Shown here one piece after another: positions 26,162 through 34,000 of a stretch of 64,000 nt of DNA. Source of the DNA: Streptomyces sp. NRRL S-1022 (lineage in GTDB: Bacteria > Actinomycetota > Actinomycetes > Streptomycetales > Streptomycetaceae). The stretch's first letter is position 1. The number at the start of each line of letters is the position of its first letter. The stretch lies in NCBI RefSeq assembly GCF_000720135.1, contig NZ_JOIU01000001.1, positions 310,001-374,000 on the forward strand, written 5' to 3'. A model generated the notes under the pieces. It searched no databases, was not told where the DNA came from, and saw only the letters and a list, made by a program, of their open reading frames with translations. The position numbers and the translations under genes are program-made.

Positions 26162-26476
26162 TCAGCCAGCCGCTTGGCTGCCGTCTCTCTCCGGCGGTGG
26201 GCCCAAGGTAGGCATGCCGAGGTCGGTCGGTGCTGGTGCCGTGCGGCAGGCAGATGTCCGGCGTCGGTGAAGTACGACGAGGACTCCGAGCCCGGCTGCC
26301 ACGGCCAGGACCGCTAGGGCGGGTCTCCATAGCGCGCCGATCGCGGAGGTGACGCCGATTCCGCCGAGGACGGCCAGGAGTGGCCCCGCGCAGCACACCG
26401 CGCAGGCGGCGATCGCGGCCGCGCCGGCGCCGAGCGTGCCCCAGGGCCGGGACGGACGGACAGAGGAGGCGGTCAT
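26162..26476 (-). CDS. MerT/MerF-like small membrane transporter
   Basis: A 104-residue protein with two to three membrane helices. The first contains a vicinal cysteine pair (ACAVCCAGPLLAVLGG), the hallmark of mercuric-ion uptake proteins of the MerT/MerF type. A third helix (PALAVLAVAAGLGVLVVLH) precedes a polar tail. The ATG at 26476 overlaps the stop of the MerR-type gene by 4 bp, so both form one operon. A thiol-reactive metal is the likely substrate; mercury itself is inference, and no merA reductase is in the window. Confidence 0.75.
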   Translation of the reverse strand: MTASSVRPSRPWGTLGAGAAAIAACAVCCAGPLLAVLGGIGVTSAIGALWRPALAVLAVAAGLGVLVVLHRRRTSACRTAPAPTDLGMPTLGPPPERDGSQAAG

Positions 26477-27249
26477 GCGGGTGCTCCGAAGAGGTCGTCC
26501 AGTATGCCGGCGGCGGACTCGGGGGCCCGCACGTCCAGCTGGAGAGCGGTCGGGGTCAGGTGCAGGGTGAAGTCGAAGAACGCGCAGCAGCTCTGTTCCG
26601 CCGCAGCCAGCTTCGCGAGGTCACCGGCCAGCTCAGCGTCTGCGGGGAAGGACAGTCGAAGGCCGTCGGTGATCTCCTCGTGGCTCGTGGCCTTGGCGAC
26701 CAGCTGCTGCCACTGTGCTGTGCGCTCGCCCAGCTCGGCGCCGCCCAGGGCGCAGGCCACCGGGACCTCCCGCCACGGCTCGGTGTCCATTGAGAAGGGT
26801 GTCGGCGACAGCTCGATGGGCACAGGCTCGGCCGCCAGCGCCGGGCTGGTCGTGGTGCAGCCGCAGTCCGGCCCGCACGCCCCCGTCGGAGCCGGGCCGG
26901 ACAGGTCGGCATGGACGCGAGCCAGGTGGGCGGAGAACGCGCGCAGCTCGGCGATCCGGCCGTCGGTCTGCGCGATTCGCCCCCAGATCAGCGGCAGCAT
27001 CCGTGCCCGGACCGAAGCGCACACCCCTGCCTCGCGGACGTCCAGGAGCTCGCGGATCTCGTCGAGGGCAAGGCCCAGGAGCTTGGCCGATGAGATGAAG
27101 GCCAGGCGCTCCACCGCGTCCTCGCCGTACACCCGGTACCCGGAAGGCGTGCGGTCGGCGGGCAGCAGACCGGAGTCCTCGTAGAAGCGCAGCGTCGTGG
27201 CCGGAACGCCGGAGCGCTGGGCCAGCTGCGAGATGCGGTAGCTCGTCAC
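26473..27249 (-). CDS. MerR family metal-responsive regulator with extra C-terminal domain
   Basis: A 258-residue protein. Residues 1-70 are the MerR winged helix (YRISQLAQRSGVPATTLRFY), followed by the dimer helix and a cysteine cluster CGPDCGC near residue 135 that could bind metal. A ~110-residue C-terminal domain follows with its own Cys pair (EQSCCAFFDFTLHL), unusual for classic MerR. The start is the GTG at 27249, only 7 bases from the -10 box, so the mRNA is probably leaderless. A perfect operator lies in the promoter (27264-27285). It is co-transcribed with the MerT-like gene. Confidence 0.88.
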   Translation of the reverse strand: MTSYRISQLAQRSGVPATTLRFYEDSGLLPADRTPSGYRVYGEDAVERLAFISSAKLLGLALDEIRELLDVREAGVCASVRARMLPLIWGRIAQTDGRIAELRAFSAHLARVHADLSGPAPTGACGPDCGCTTTSPALAAEPVPIELSPTPFSMDTEPWREVPVACALGGAELGERTAQWQQLVAKATSHEEITDGLRLSFPADAELAGDLAKLAAAEQSCCAFFDFTLHLTPTALQLDVRAPESAAGILDDLFGAPA

Positions 27250-27256
27250 ACAAGCG

Positions 27257-27288
27257 ACCGTAAACCTTCGACCCGACTCGAAGGTCAA
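27257..27288 (-). promoter_or_regulatory. MerR-type promoter with operator (ACCTTCGA-N6-TCGAAGGT)
   Basis: On the minus strand TTGACC (27288-27283) and TACGGT (27262-27257) are 20 bp apart, the long spacing that MerR proteins correct by twisting DNA. Between them lies a perfect 8-bp inverted repeat with a 6-bp centre (27264-27285). The GTG start follows the -10 almost at once. Confidence 0.85.
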
Positions 27289-27569
27289 GTCGGAGCAGCC
27301 GAAGAGCCTCCGCTCGCGAATGGACCTCCTCAGCACACCTGGCGTGCCCCTCTGCAAGGCCAACTAGCGTGCTCAAGCGCCAACTATCGCGCTCAGTCTC
27401 AACACCCTTGCCCAGAGCACAGCGAGACATCGCCGGCGACGATGGCAAACGGCTGTCCTGCTCCATCTACGTCTGGGCGCAGGTCACCAAGGGCGAGCAG
27501 CGATGCGCCCCTTGTCCACCTGGAGCCCGGAGCGATCCAGGGCGGCACTACCTCACACGCGGATGCAGT

Positions 27570-28245
27570 ACAGGCTACGCAGCCCTCAAGCGACGGCCGC
27601 AGCAACTTTGCCCTGCGCAGGGTCAGATCGGCCTCGAACTCGTAGGCAAGGCCCTTGTCTGCGGTCAGCAGCAGGCCGGGCCGGTCGGTGACCGCGTCCG
27701 GATCGCGGTCCGGTATAGCGGTGAGCACCTCGCGCTCGTCCAGCTTCGAGGTTCGCCAGGGCCCACAGGATCGGCATGCCCGTCGGGGTGCACACCAGGT
27801 ACAGACGCAGCCCCCGGAAGAACCGTGAGTGGCTGGCGCAGTACCCGTATCCCGCCCAACCGGCCAGGTCCGACCGCTTCACTGTGGGCCGCGAGCGTCC
27901 GCATTCAACCGGGGTGGAGTCGATGATCCAGTGGTTGTCGAACAGGAAGTCGGTGTCCGTTGCGAGGAGCCGTATGGCCCGCTTGGCCGGCGGAAGCGCG
28001 GCTCGCAGCCGCTTGTTCCAGCCCGGCTGCTTCGGGACGTAACGGAACAGCCCTCCCAGGCGGGAGCGGACGAACCGTAGCCACCTGGACTCCGAGGCGA
28101 AGCCCAGTATTGCCTGGGCGACGGCCAGGCGGACCAGCTCGGAGTCCGTCAACCGCGGAGGTCGGCCCGGCCATCGGGTGTCTCCGATCTCGTCGTCGCT
28201 TCACGGAGTGCGGTGAGCAGGGTGTCCAGAGCGCTTGTCACAGAA
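27570..28245 (-). pseudogene. IS982-family transposase pseudogene
   Basis: The minus-strand readings give a broken transposase. There is an N-terminal piece (VTSALDTLLTAL), a frameshift near 28205, the main block with LTDSELVRLAVAQAILGF, FRYVPKQPGWNKRLRA and the DDE aspartate in HWIIDSTPVECGRSR, a second frameshift near 27745, and then LTADKGLAYEFEADLTLRRA with the second catalytic aspartate. The C-terminus ends early near 27570. At least two frameshifts make it inactive. Confidence 0.8.
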
Positions 28246-28383
28246 CGATCTTGGATGCCTTGTTCACGTCTCCGGACGCACCCCATGTGACTGAAGTCGG
28301 CGGGGTTGAGCGCCTCAGCTGGCGATGCCTGCAGGCGACGACCGGCTGGAAGGCCGCGTGACGCGTCCCACTTCCGTCAGGGT

Positions 28384-28414
28384 TTGACCTGGAGCGCACT
28401 CCAGGTTTTACGGT
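28384..28414 (+). promoter_or_regulatory. MerR-type promoter with operator (ACCTGGAG-N4-CTCCAGGT)
   Basis: TTGACC at 28384-28389 and TACGGT at 28409-28414 are separated by 19 bp. A perfect 8-4-8 inverted repeat at 28387-28406 fills the spacer. This is the standard architecture of an autoregulated MerR-family promoter; the ATG follows at 28421. Confidence 0.88.
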
Positions 28415-28420
28415 CTTCTC

Positions 28421-28837
28421 ATGGCCGATGGAAACGCTGCCCGCCGGCGGGAACCCACCCTCACGATCGCCCAGGTCGCCGAGCGGACCGGGCTCTCGCC
28501 CGACACCCTGCGCTACTACGAACGCGCCGGGCTGATTGAACCGGTGGGCCGTACCACCGGCAACCAACGTCGCTACGCGGCCGCCGATCTGGCCTGGCTG
28601 GATTTTCTGCTGCGGCTGCGCGAGACCGGCATGTCCATCAGCGACATGCAGCAGTACGCCCGACTGCGGGCCGCCGGCGACGCCACGATCGCCGACCGGC
28701 TGGCCATGCTCCGCGAGCACCAGGCCGACCTCAACGAGCGCATCCGCAGCCTGCGCCGCAACGCTGCCGCACTGGACAACAAGATCAAGTACTACGAGAC
28801 GCTGCTCGACCAGCAGACAGAAACGGAACAACCATGA
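28421..28837 (+). CDS. MerR family transcriptional regulator
   Basis: A 138-residue protein: winged helix at residues ~13-50 (LTIAQVAERTGLSPDTLRYY), a second DNA-contact wing, then the long dimerisation helix (RSLRRNAAALDNKIKYYETL). There is no cysteine cluster, so it belongs with the small-molecule or carbonyl-stress MerR group rather than the metal sensors. It is coupled to the next gene by an ATGA overlap and is likely autoregulated through the operator at 28387-28406. Confidence 0.92.
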   Translation: MADGNAARRREPTLTIAQVAERTGLSPDTLRYYERAGLIEPVGRTTGNQRRYAAADLAWLDFLLRLRETGMSISDMQQYARLRAAGDATIADRLAMLREHQADLNERIRSLRRNAAALDNKIKYYETLLDQQTETEQP

Positions 28838-29253
28838 GCGCCAACCCCGCTACTGAGACCCGCCAGGACCGCTTCGACCGCGGCATGGAGATCCTCACCC
28901 GCGTCGACGGCGAAGCCGGGCAGCGCGTCGTCGACGCCCTCGCCGACATCAGCCCCGAGCTCAGCCACCAGGTAGTCGCCTGGGCCTTCGGCGAGATCTA
29001 CGACCGGCCCGGCCTGTCGCCGCGCGACCGGCAACTGGTCACCCTCGGCATGCTTACCGCCCTCGGCGGCTGCGAGCCGCAGCTGGAAGTGCACATCAAT
29101 GCCGCCCTCAACGTCGGCCTCACCCCCGAAGAGATCGTCGAAGCCCTGCTGCACGCCGCCGTCTATTGCGGCATGCCCAAGGCCCTCAATGCCACCTTTG
29201 TCGCCAAGAAGGTCCTCGGCGAACGCGACCTCCTCCCGGTCAAGACGCAGTAA
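28834..29253 (+). CDS. Carboxymuconolactone decarboxylase family (AhpD-like) protein
   Basis: A 139-residue all-helical CMD-domain protein: AFGEIYDRPGLSPRDRQLVT, LGGCEPQLEVHINAALNVG and EIVEALLHAAVYCGMPKALN are the family blocks. The CxxC of AhpD peroxidase reductases is absent; single cysteines occur in GGCEP and YCGMP. It may be a decarboxylase-like or reductase-like stress enzyme. It is translated with the upstream MerR gene, which probably induces it, and is followed by a hairpin terminator. Confidence 0.9.
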   Translation: MSANPATETRQDRFDRGMEILTRVDGEAGQRVVDALADISPELSHQVVAWAFGEIYDRPGLSPRDRQLVTLGMLTALGGCEPQLEVHINAALNVGLTPEEIVEALLHAAVYCGMPKALNATFVAKKVLGERDLLPVKTQ

Positions 29254-29264
29254 CCAGCTCAACC

Positions 29265-29298
29265 GCATGCGGCCAGGTCGAGGGTCCCGGCCGCATGC
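29265..29298 (+). terminator. Hairpin terminator after the CMD gene
   Basis: GCATGCGGCC at 29265-29274 pairs perfectly with GGCCGCATGC at 29289-29298 across a 14-base loop, 12 bp after the CMD stop codon. Confidence 0.7.
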
Positions 29299-29362
29299 CC
29301 CCACGCCGCACGTGATGGCTCACGTCAGTATTCGGAATGACTCGTCCAGGTGCGGGGCGGGG

Positions 29363-29635
29363 TCAGAGGGTGGGGACGGTGCCGCCGTCGATGGTGTGCT
29401 CGGCGCCCGTGATGGCGGCGGCGCGGTCGGAGACGAGGAAGGCGACCAGCTCGGCCACCTCCTCGGGGCGTGCCGGACGGCCGAGGGGAATGCCACCGAG
29501 CGAGGCCAGCACCTGGTCCCAGGCCGCAGCCCGGTCGATGCCCTGTGCGTCGGCGATGCGGGCGACGAGGGCCGTGGTGCCCTCCGTCGCGATCACGCCC
29601 GGGGAGACGACGTTGACCCGTACTCTGCCAGCCCT
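29363..29635 (-). pseudogene. Short-chain dehydrogenase C-terminal fragment
   Basis: The minus-strand frame carries the last ~90 residues of an SDR enzyme: [33 protein letters not shown] and the terminal [16 protein letters not shown]. The Rossmann start and the catalytic Ser-Tyr-Lys region are absent. The similarity stops near 29630 at unrelated DNA. Confidence 0.8.
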
Positions 29636-29639
29636 GCCA

Positions 29640-30054
29640 GGTGGTGATCGGCCCCTGCGGTTCGGCCTCGTGGGCGTGCGGCCAGGGGGCTTCGGCGGCG
29701 GTGCGGGCAGGCTGGCCTGCCGGGCTGGGGGAGTGGCTGGCGGTGGTGGTGTGTGGGTGGGGGTCACCAGTTGAGGGCTGGCTTCCTGGCGGGGTCGTAG
29801 AGGCCGAGTCCGGTGTAGGGGACGGGGGCGTCGGTAACGCTCGGAGGGGGGTTTGTTGGTGTGCTGAGTGTTTGTTGGCCTGGGGTGTTGTGGGTTCGCT
29901 GAGAAGTGGAGTGGGCGGTTGGGTGGGGGTGGGCGGGGGTTTGAGCTGGGGTTATGTGTTCTGCGTGGAGTGTGGCGGGGTGGGTTGTAGGTAGTTCTGG
30001 CATGTAATGGCTGGTTTGGTGTTTTTGCTGGTCAGTTTCGCCTGGTGGGTGGGG
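29640..30054. other. Strongly G/T-skewed segment without a clear gene
   Basis: On the plus strand this stretch is dominated by G and T, with runs such as GGGTGGGGGTGGGCGGGGGT, unlike its neighbours. Long frames on the minus strand are Pro/Thr/His-rich and look like products of the skew rather than proteins. It lies between the SDR and TniB fragments and may be the decayed inside of a transposon. Confidence 0.5.
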
Positions 30055-30480
30055 CGTTAGCGGCTTCGGGTGGGGCGGTGATGGGTTTCGGCGAGGTGGT
30101 CGAGGCGTACGGCGTCGAGGGCGATTTTGGTGATGCGTTCGGTGCCGTCGTGGATGGCGGTGATGGCGGCTTGGCGGATGAGTCTGGTGAGGGATCCGAT
30201 ACGGCCGGCGGTGCGTTGGTGGAGGTAGGGGGTGTGCCGGGGGAGGGTTCCGGGTTTGTGCTGGTGGAGGTCGAGGGCGTTTTCGATGTCGGTGATGACC
30301 TCGCGGAAGGGTTCGCTGGTGCCGTGTCGGGCGGGGAGGGGGCCGCAGTCGACGAGGGTGGCGCGTCCGGCGAGCTGGGCGCCGCGGGTGCCGCTGAAGA
30401 GGGGGGGGTGTCGGTGACGTTGATGCCGGCGTAGACGAACGTGGCCGGGAGGCTTGCCGCCAGAGAGAAGCGGCTGGCGC
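30055..30480 (-). pseudogene. TniB-like transposition ATPase, C-terminal fragment
   Basis: Minus-strand reading: AASLPATFVYAGINVTDT, LFSGTRGAQLAGRATLVDCG, RHTPYLHQRTAGRIGSLTRL and RQAAITAIHDGTERITKIAL. This is the sensor and lid end of TniB/TnsC-type AAA proteins from Streptomyces transposons. A run of eight C (eight G on the plus strand, 30401-30408) adds two bases and breaks the frame. The Walker A and B half is absent. Confidence 0.75.
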
Positions 30481-30528
30481 CATGGTCTGGGAGGTATGCC
30501 GCACGACCAGGAGGCCGTCTTCCTCCGG

Positions 30529-31107
30529 TTACGCAGATGCCGGCAGCCTCGCGTCGAGGAGCTGCTCCGCCAGTTGGATCATGTGGTCGCCCGGGGTTTC
30601 GGTCGCCATCGCGGCTGCGAGGACTTGGGCACCATCGAGGATCACCAGGAGCTTGCCGGCGGTGTCGTCAGGGTTCGCGTCGCCTGCTTCGCGGAGCTGT
30701 TTACTCAGCCAGGTCTGCACCTCTGTCTTATGGGCAACGGCCGCGGCGTGGGCGGGATGGTCCTCGTCGGGGAACTCGCTGGTGACGTTCAGGGTGGCGC
30801 AGCCGCGGTAGCCGGGCGTCGCCATGTCCTGCCGGGTGAGGGCGAACAGGGCTTCTATGCGGGCGCGGGGGCCGGGTGCTGCTGCCGTTGCTTCGCGCAG
30901 GCGCCGCCACCAGTCCTCGTTACGGGTGACGAGGTAGGCGGTGACCAACTCGTCCTTGGTGGCGAACTGGCGGTAGAGCGTCGCGTTGGCGACGCCTGCC
31001 GTGCCGATCACCAGGTCCATTCCGACGGCGCGTACGCCACGGGAGTAGAACAGGTCGCCGGCCACGTCCAGGATGTGCCGTCGCGTCTCCTCGGCAGATC
31101 GTCGCAC
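30529..31107 (-). CDS. TetR family regulator
   Basis: A 192-residue regulator. The GTG at 31107 was chosen because AGGAGG lies 6 bases upstream; longer readings lack a ribosome site. Residues 1-50 are the helix-turn-helix (ETRRHILDVAGDLFYSRGVR ... GVANATLYRQFATKDEL). It is divergent from the SDR gene, and three copies of an operator-like motif lie between the two (31155-31234), so it is very probably the repressor of both. Confidence 0.92.
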   Translation of the reverse strand: MRRSAEETRRHILDVAGDLFYSRGVRAVGMDLVIGTAGVANATLYRQFATKDELVTAYLVTRNEDWWRRLREATAAAPGPRARIEALFALTRQDMATPGYRGCATLNVTSEFPDEDHPAHAAAVAHKTEVQTWLSKQLREAGDANPDDTAGKLLVILDGAQVLAAAMATETPGDHMIQLAEQLLDARLPASA

Positions 31108-31154
31108 CTGGAGCCTCCTGTTCGTCCGGTTGGGGAAAAGGAACCGATCCATTA

Positions 31155-31234
31155 TGAGACGGATCGTTCTCTCCATCAAGCGGTTGACAAGAGAGAACGT
31201 TCCGTCTCATTCTGAGAGAGAACGATCCGTCTCA
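31155..31234. promoter_or_regulatory. Three-copy TetR operator region
   Basis: One motif occurs three times: TGAGACGGATCGTTCTCTC at 31155-31173 and, in the opposite orientation, GAGAGAACGTTCCGTCTCA at 31191-31209 and GAGAGAACGATCCGTCTCA at 31216-31234. Each is itself a near-palindrome. TTGACA at 31184-31189 is a likely -35 for the SDR gene, so two copies cover its promoter and one faces the regulator gene. Confidence 0.88.
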
Positions 31235-31296
31235 GTAGATGGATCTCAGGGCGCCACCGGTTGACGGGCGCCGCACTTACCCAAGGGATCTCACTC

Positions 31297-32091
31297 ATGC
31301 ACATCGACCTCACCGGCCGTACCGCCCTGGTCACCGGTTCCACGCTGGGCATCGGCCTGGCCACCGCGGAAGCCTTCGCCCGAGCGGGGGCCCGCACCGT
31401 CCTCAACGGACGCGACGAGGCCCGGCTCAAGTCGGCTGCCGACGGCATCCGCGCCCGGGTGCCCGGCGCAGACCTCGTCACCGTCGCCGCCGACGTATCC
31501 ACCGCCGAGGGCGCACGAGCGCTGCTGGAGGCGGTGCCCGAGGTCGACGTCCTGGTCAACAACACCGGGATCTTCGCCTCCACCCCGGTCCTGGAGATCC
31601 AGGACGAGGAATGGCGTCGTTTCTTCGAGGTCAACGTCCTCAGCGGCGTCCGGCTCGCGCGCCAGTACATGCCCGGGATGATGGAGCGCGGGTTCGGCCG
31701 CATCGTGTTCGTCTCGAGCGAGACGGCCATCGACACACCACTCGACATGGTCCATTACGGCATGACCAAGACCGCCCTGCTGGCGGTGGCCAGCGGTCTG
31801 GCCAAGGCCGCCGCCGGCACCGGCGTCACCGTCAACTCCGTGCTGCCGGGCCCCACCCATACGGAAGGCATCGAGGAGTACATCACCGCCCTCATCCCCG
31901 AGGCCGAGACGTTCGACGCCGCGCAGCGCGAGTTCATCGCACGGTTCCGGCCGACATCACTGATCCAGCGGCTCATCCGGCCGTCCGAGGTGGCCGATCT
32001 GATCGTGTTCACCAGTTCCGACCGTGCGTCGGCGACCACCGGCGCGGCGCTGAAGGTCGAAGGAGGCACCCTCACCTCCCTCACGCCGTGA
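31297..32091 (+). CDS. Short-chain dehydrogenase/reductase
   Basis: A 264-residue NAD(P)-dependent oxidoreductase of the classical SDR family: TGSTLGIG at 13-20 (cofactor loop), NNTG at 88-91, N113, the catalytic serine in VFVSSE (S140/S141), Y154 and K158 (YGMTK). The C-terminal ATTGAALKVEGG closes the fold. The start at 31297 has an AAGGGA site. It is controlled by the adjacent TetR protein. Its substrate is probably a carbonyl or alcohol compound that also acts as inducer (inference). Confidence 0.93.
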   Translation: MHIDLTGRTALVTGSTLGIGLATAEAFARAGARTVLNGRDEARLKSAADGIRARVPGADLVTVAADVSTAEGARALLEAVPEVDVLVNNTGIFASTPVLEIQDEEWRRFFEVNVLSGVRLARQYMPGMMERGFGRIVFVSSETAIDTPLDMVHYGMTKTALLAVASGLAKAAAGTGVTVNSVLPGPTHTEGIEEYITALIPEAETFDAAQREFIARFRPTSLIQRLIRPSEVADLIVFTSSDRASATTGAALKVEGGTLTSLTP

Positions 32092-32556
32092 CGCAGGCTA
32101 CGCCGCCGCATCCGGTCATGAGTCCGCCCCATCGGGCTGCCGCGTCAGTGAGCCGCTCGCGTACGACGGTGAGCGCCGGATTGGCCGGCGCTCCGCGGCG
32201 CACCGCGAGGTAGACGGTGTTGAGCGGAGGCGCCACCGGGCGGTGGAGCAGGGCGATACGGCCCTCGGACAGCGCGGGCTCGGCCAGGTAGCGCGGCAGG
32301 GCGGAAATCCCGGCGCCCGCTTCGAGGGCCGCCAGGACCGCACGCAGGTCGGGCGCGACGAGGGCGGCCGGATTGGCGGGACGGCGGCCGAACTCCTGCG
32401 CCAGTAGCGGCGCAGGATGGGCAACTCTTCCCCGTAGGCGACCAGCGGCAGTGCGGCCAGGGCGACGACCTGTCCTCCCCGCCGGCGCGGGGGTGTTCCG
32501 CCGGCTCGGCCCGCCCGCAAGACCACGGCTAACGAGGTTGTGAGCGAATCGGGCAT
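32081..32556 (-). pseudogene. LysR-type regulator, C-terminal remnant
   Basis: Two frames give a LysR substrate-binding end: VVALAALPLVAYGEELPILR in one, then a shift near 32400 and PAALVAPDLRAVLAALEAGA, GISALPRYLAEPAL and PLNTVYLAVRRG. The N-terminal helix-turn-helix and half of the effector domain are missing. Its stop overlaps the 3' end of the SDR gene. Confidence 0.7.
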
Positions 32557-32688
32557 TGGGTGACGCGGCTAGGTCGAGGTCGTTTGTCGGTGCCGGGATA
32601 GGAGTTTGCGGTAAGGGCCAGCGGCGACGTGCCGAGCTTGGTGGCTACTCTCGTCTGACCACCGATCTTGACTGCAGGGGAGCAGACT

Positions 32689-33464
32689 GTGCGTACCACC
32701 ACCGTGACGGCCGACGGTGACCAGATCCGCTGGGTGGAGTTGCCGGGACAGGAGCCGTCCCGCGTCTACATACACGGTCTGCGACGTCGCCTGCCTACTT
32801 CGCCGAGGTCGCGGTCCACCCTCTGCTGGCTGGCCACCGTTCGCTGCTGATCGACTTGCTCGGGCACGGCATCAGTGACCGACCGTCGAGCTTCGACTAC
32901 ACCCTGGAATCGCACGCCGACGCCCTCGCTGCAGCCCTTGATTCTGCAGGCGTCACCGGCGCCGAGCTGATCGCGCACAGCATGGGCGGCTCCGTGGCCA
33001 TCGTCCTGGCCGCCCGTCACCCCCACCTGGTCTCCCGCCTGGTCCTGATCGACGCCAACCTCGACCCGATCCCGCGCGCGCCCGGCTCCAGTGGCAGCAG
33101 CGGCATCGCCGCGTACTCCGAGCAGGAGTTCCTGACAGGCGGCTGGGAAGAGGTCCGCGACCGGGTCGGGCCCCACTGGTGGTCCACCATGCGCCTCGCC
33201 GGCCGGGTAGCCCTCCACCGCAGCGCTACCCACCTCATCCGCGGGACCGTTCCCACCATGCGCGAACTGCTGGTGGACCTGAAGATTCCCCGCGCCTACC
33301 TGCTGCCCGAGGCCGACGGGCCGCTCCCGGGCACCGACGCACTCACCCGAGCCGGGGTGTCCGTCGTCCCGATCCCGGACTGTGGCCACAACATCATGCT
33401 GGACAACCCCCAAGCCTTCGTACGCGCCACCGCAGCGGCGCTCGCAGACCATTCCCAGCCGTAG
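32689..33464 (+). pseudogene. Alpha/beta hydrolase with a single frameshift
   Basis: A full-length hydrolase is legible apart from one shift. From GTG 32689 the reading gives RWVELPGQEPSRVYIHGL; a base appears lost near 32782, and the next frame continues SPAYFAEVAVHPLLAGHRSL, LIDLLGHGISDRP and the nucleophile elbow AHSMGGS, ending with DCGHNIMLDNP, which holds the catalytic histidine. Every other landmark is intact, so this is a very recent pseudogene or a sequencing error in an active gene. An 18-bp palindrome follows its stop. Confidence 0.75.
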
Positions 33465-33481
33465 CCGGCATGCATGCCGGC
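33464..33481. repeat. 18-bp perfect palindrome after the hydrolase
   Basis: GCCGGCATGCATGCCGGC starts at the last base of the hydrolase stop codon. It can form a hairpin only with a very tight turn, so it may be a terminator or a protein-binding site. Confidence 0.5.
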
Positions 33482-33540
33482 AACATAGGGGCGTGACGTG
33501 GAGGAGGCCGCACGGGTTCCTCGTGTGTGACGACGAAGGA

Positions 33541-34000
33541 ATGGGCCCGTGCGGCCTTGTCCGTCCTGCCTTCACGGCCATCTCCCGTGCACATCTCGGC
33601 GGTTTGATCGAGGAGTTGGCCGGTCCGTGGGCCGCACGGTGCGAGTCCGCGCTGCACAAGCGGCGCTGCGGTGGCCGCAGGCAGCGGCCGGGTGCCGGAC
33701 CGAAGCACGACCTGGTCTTTACCGACCGGGTGCTGGTCGCCCTGGTCCACCTGCGGCATCAACTCCCGCACGCCGCTCTCGCGGAGCTCTACGGCCTGGA
33801 GCGGTCCACCATCACCCGAGCGATCGGCGAGATCCGCCCTGTCCTGGCCGAGCGGGGCTTCGCCGTCCCCGACCGGCCCGGCCTGCGGCTGCACACCCTG
33901 GCGGACGTGTTTGCCTACGCGGCCGCGGAGAATGTGAAACTGCGGATCGACGGCACCGAGACCCAGGTCCGCCGCCCCAAAGCACACCGGCGCGGCCGCA
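33541..34000 (+). pseudogene. IS5-family transposase N-terminal fragment
   Basis: About 150 residues remain: AISRAHLGGLIEELAGPWAA, HAALAELYGLERSTITRAIG, RPGLRLHTLADVFAYAAAEN and the first DDE aspartate in LRIDGTETQVRRPK. It then runs into the convergent zinc-ribbon gene near 34000. It is a sister of the frameshifted copy at 24308. Confidence 0.8.

Noticed and set aside
29764..30504. 246-codon Pro/Arg/His-rich minus-strand frame
   Set aside because: It is the out-of-phase reading of the TniB fragment joined to the G/T-skewed block.
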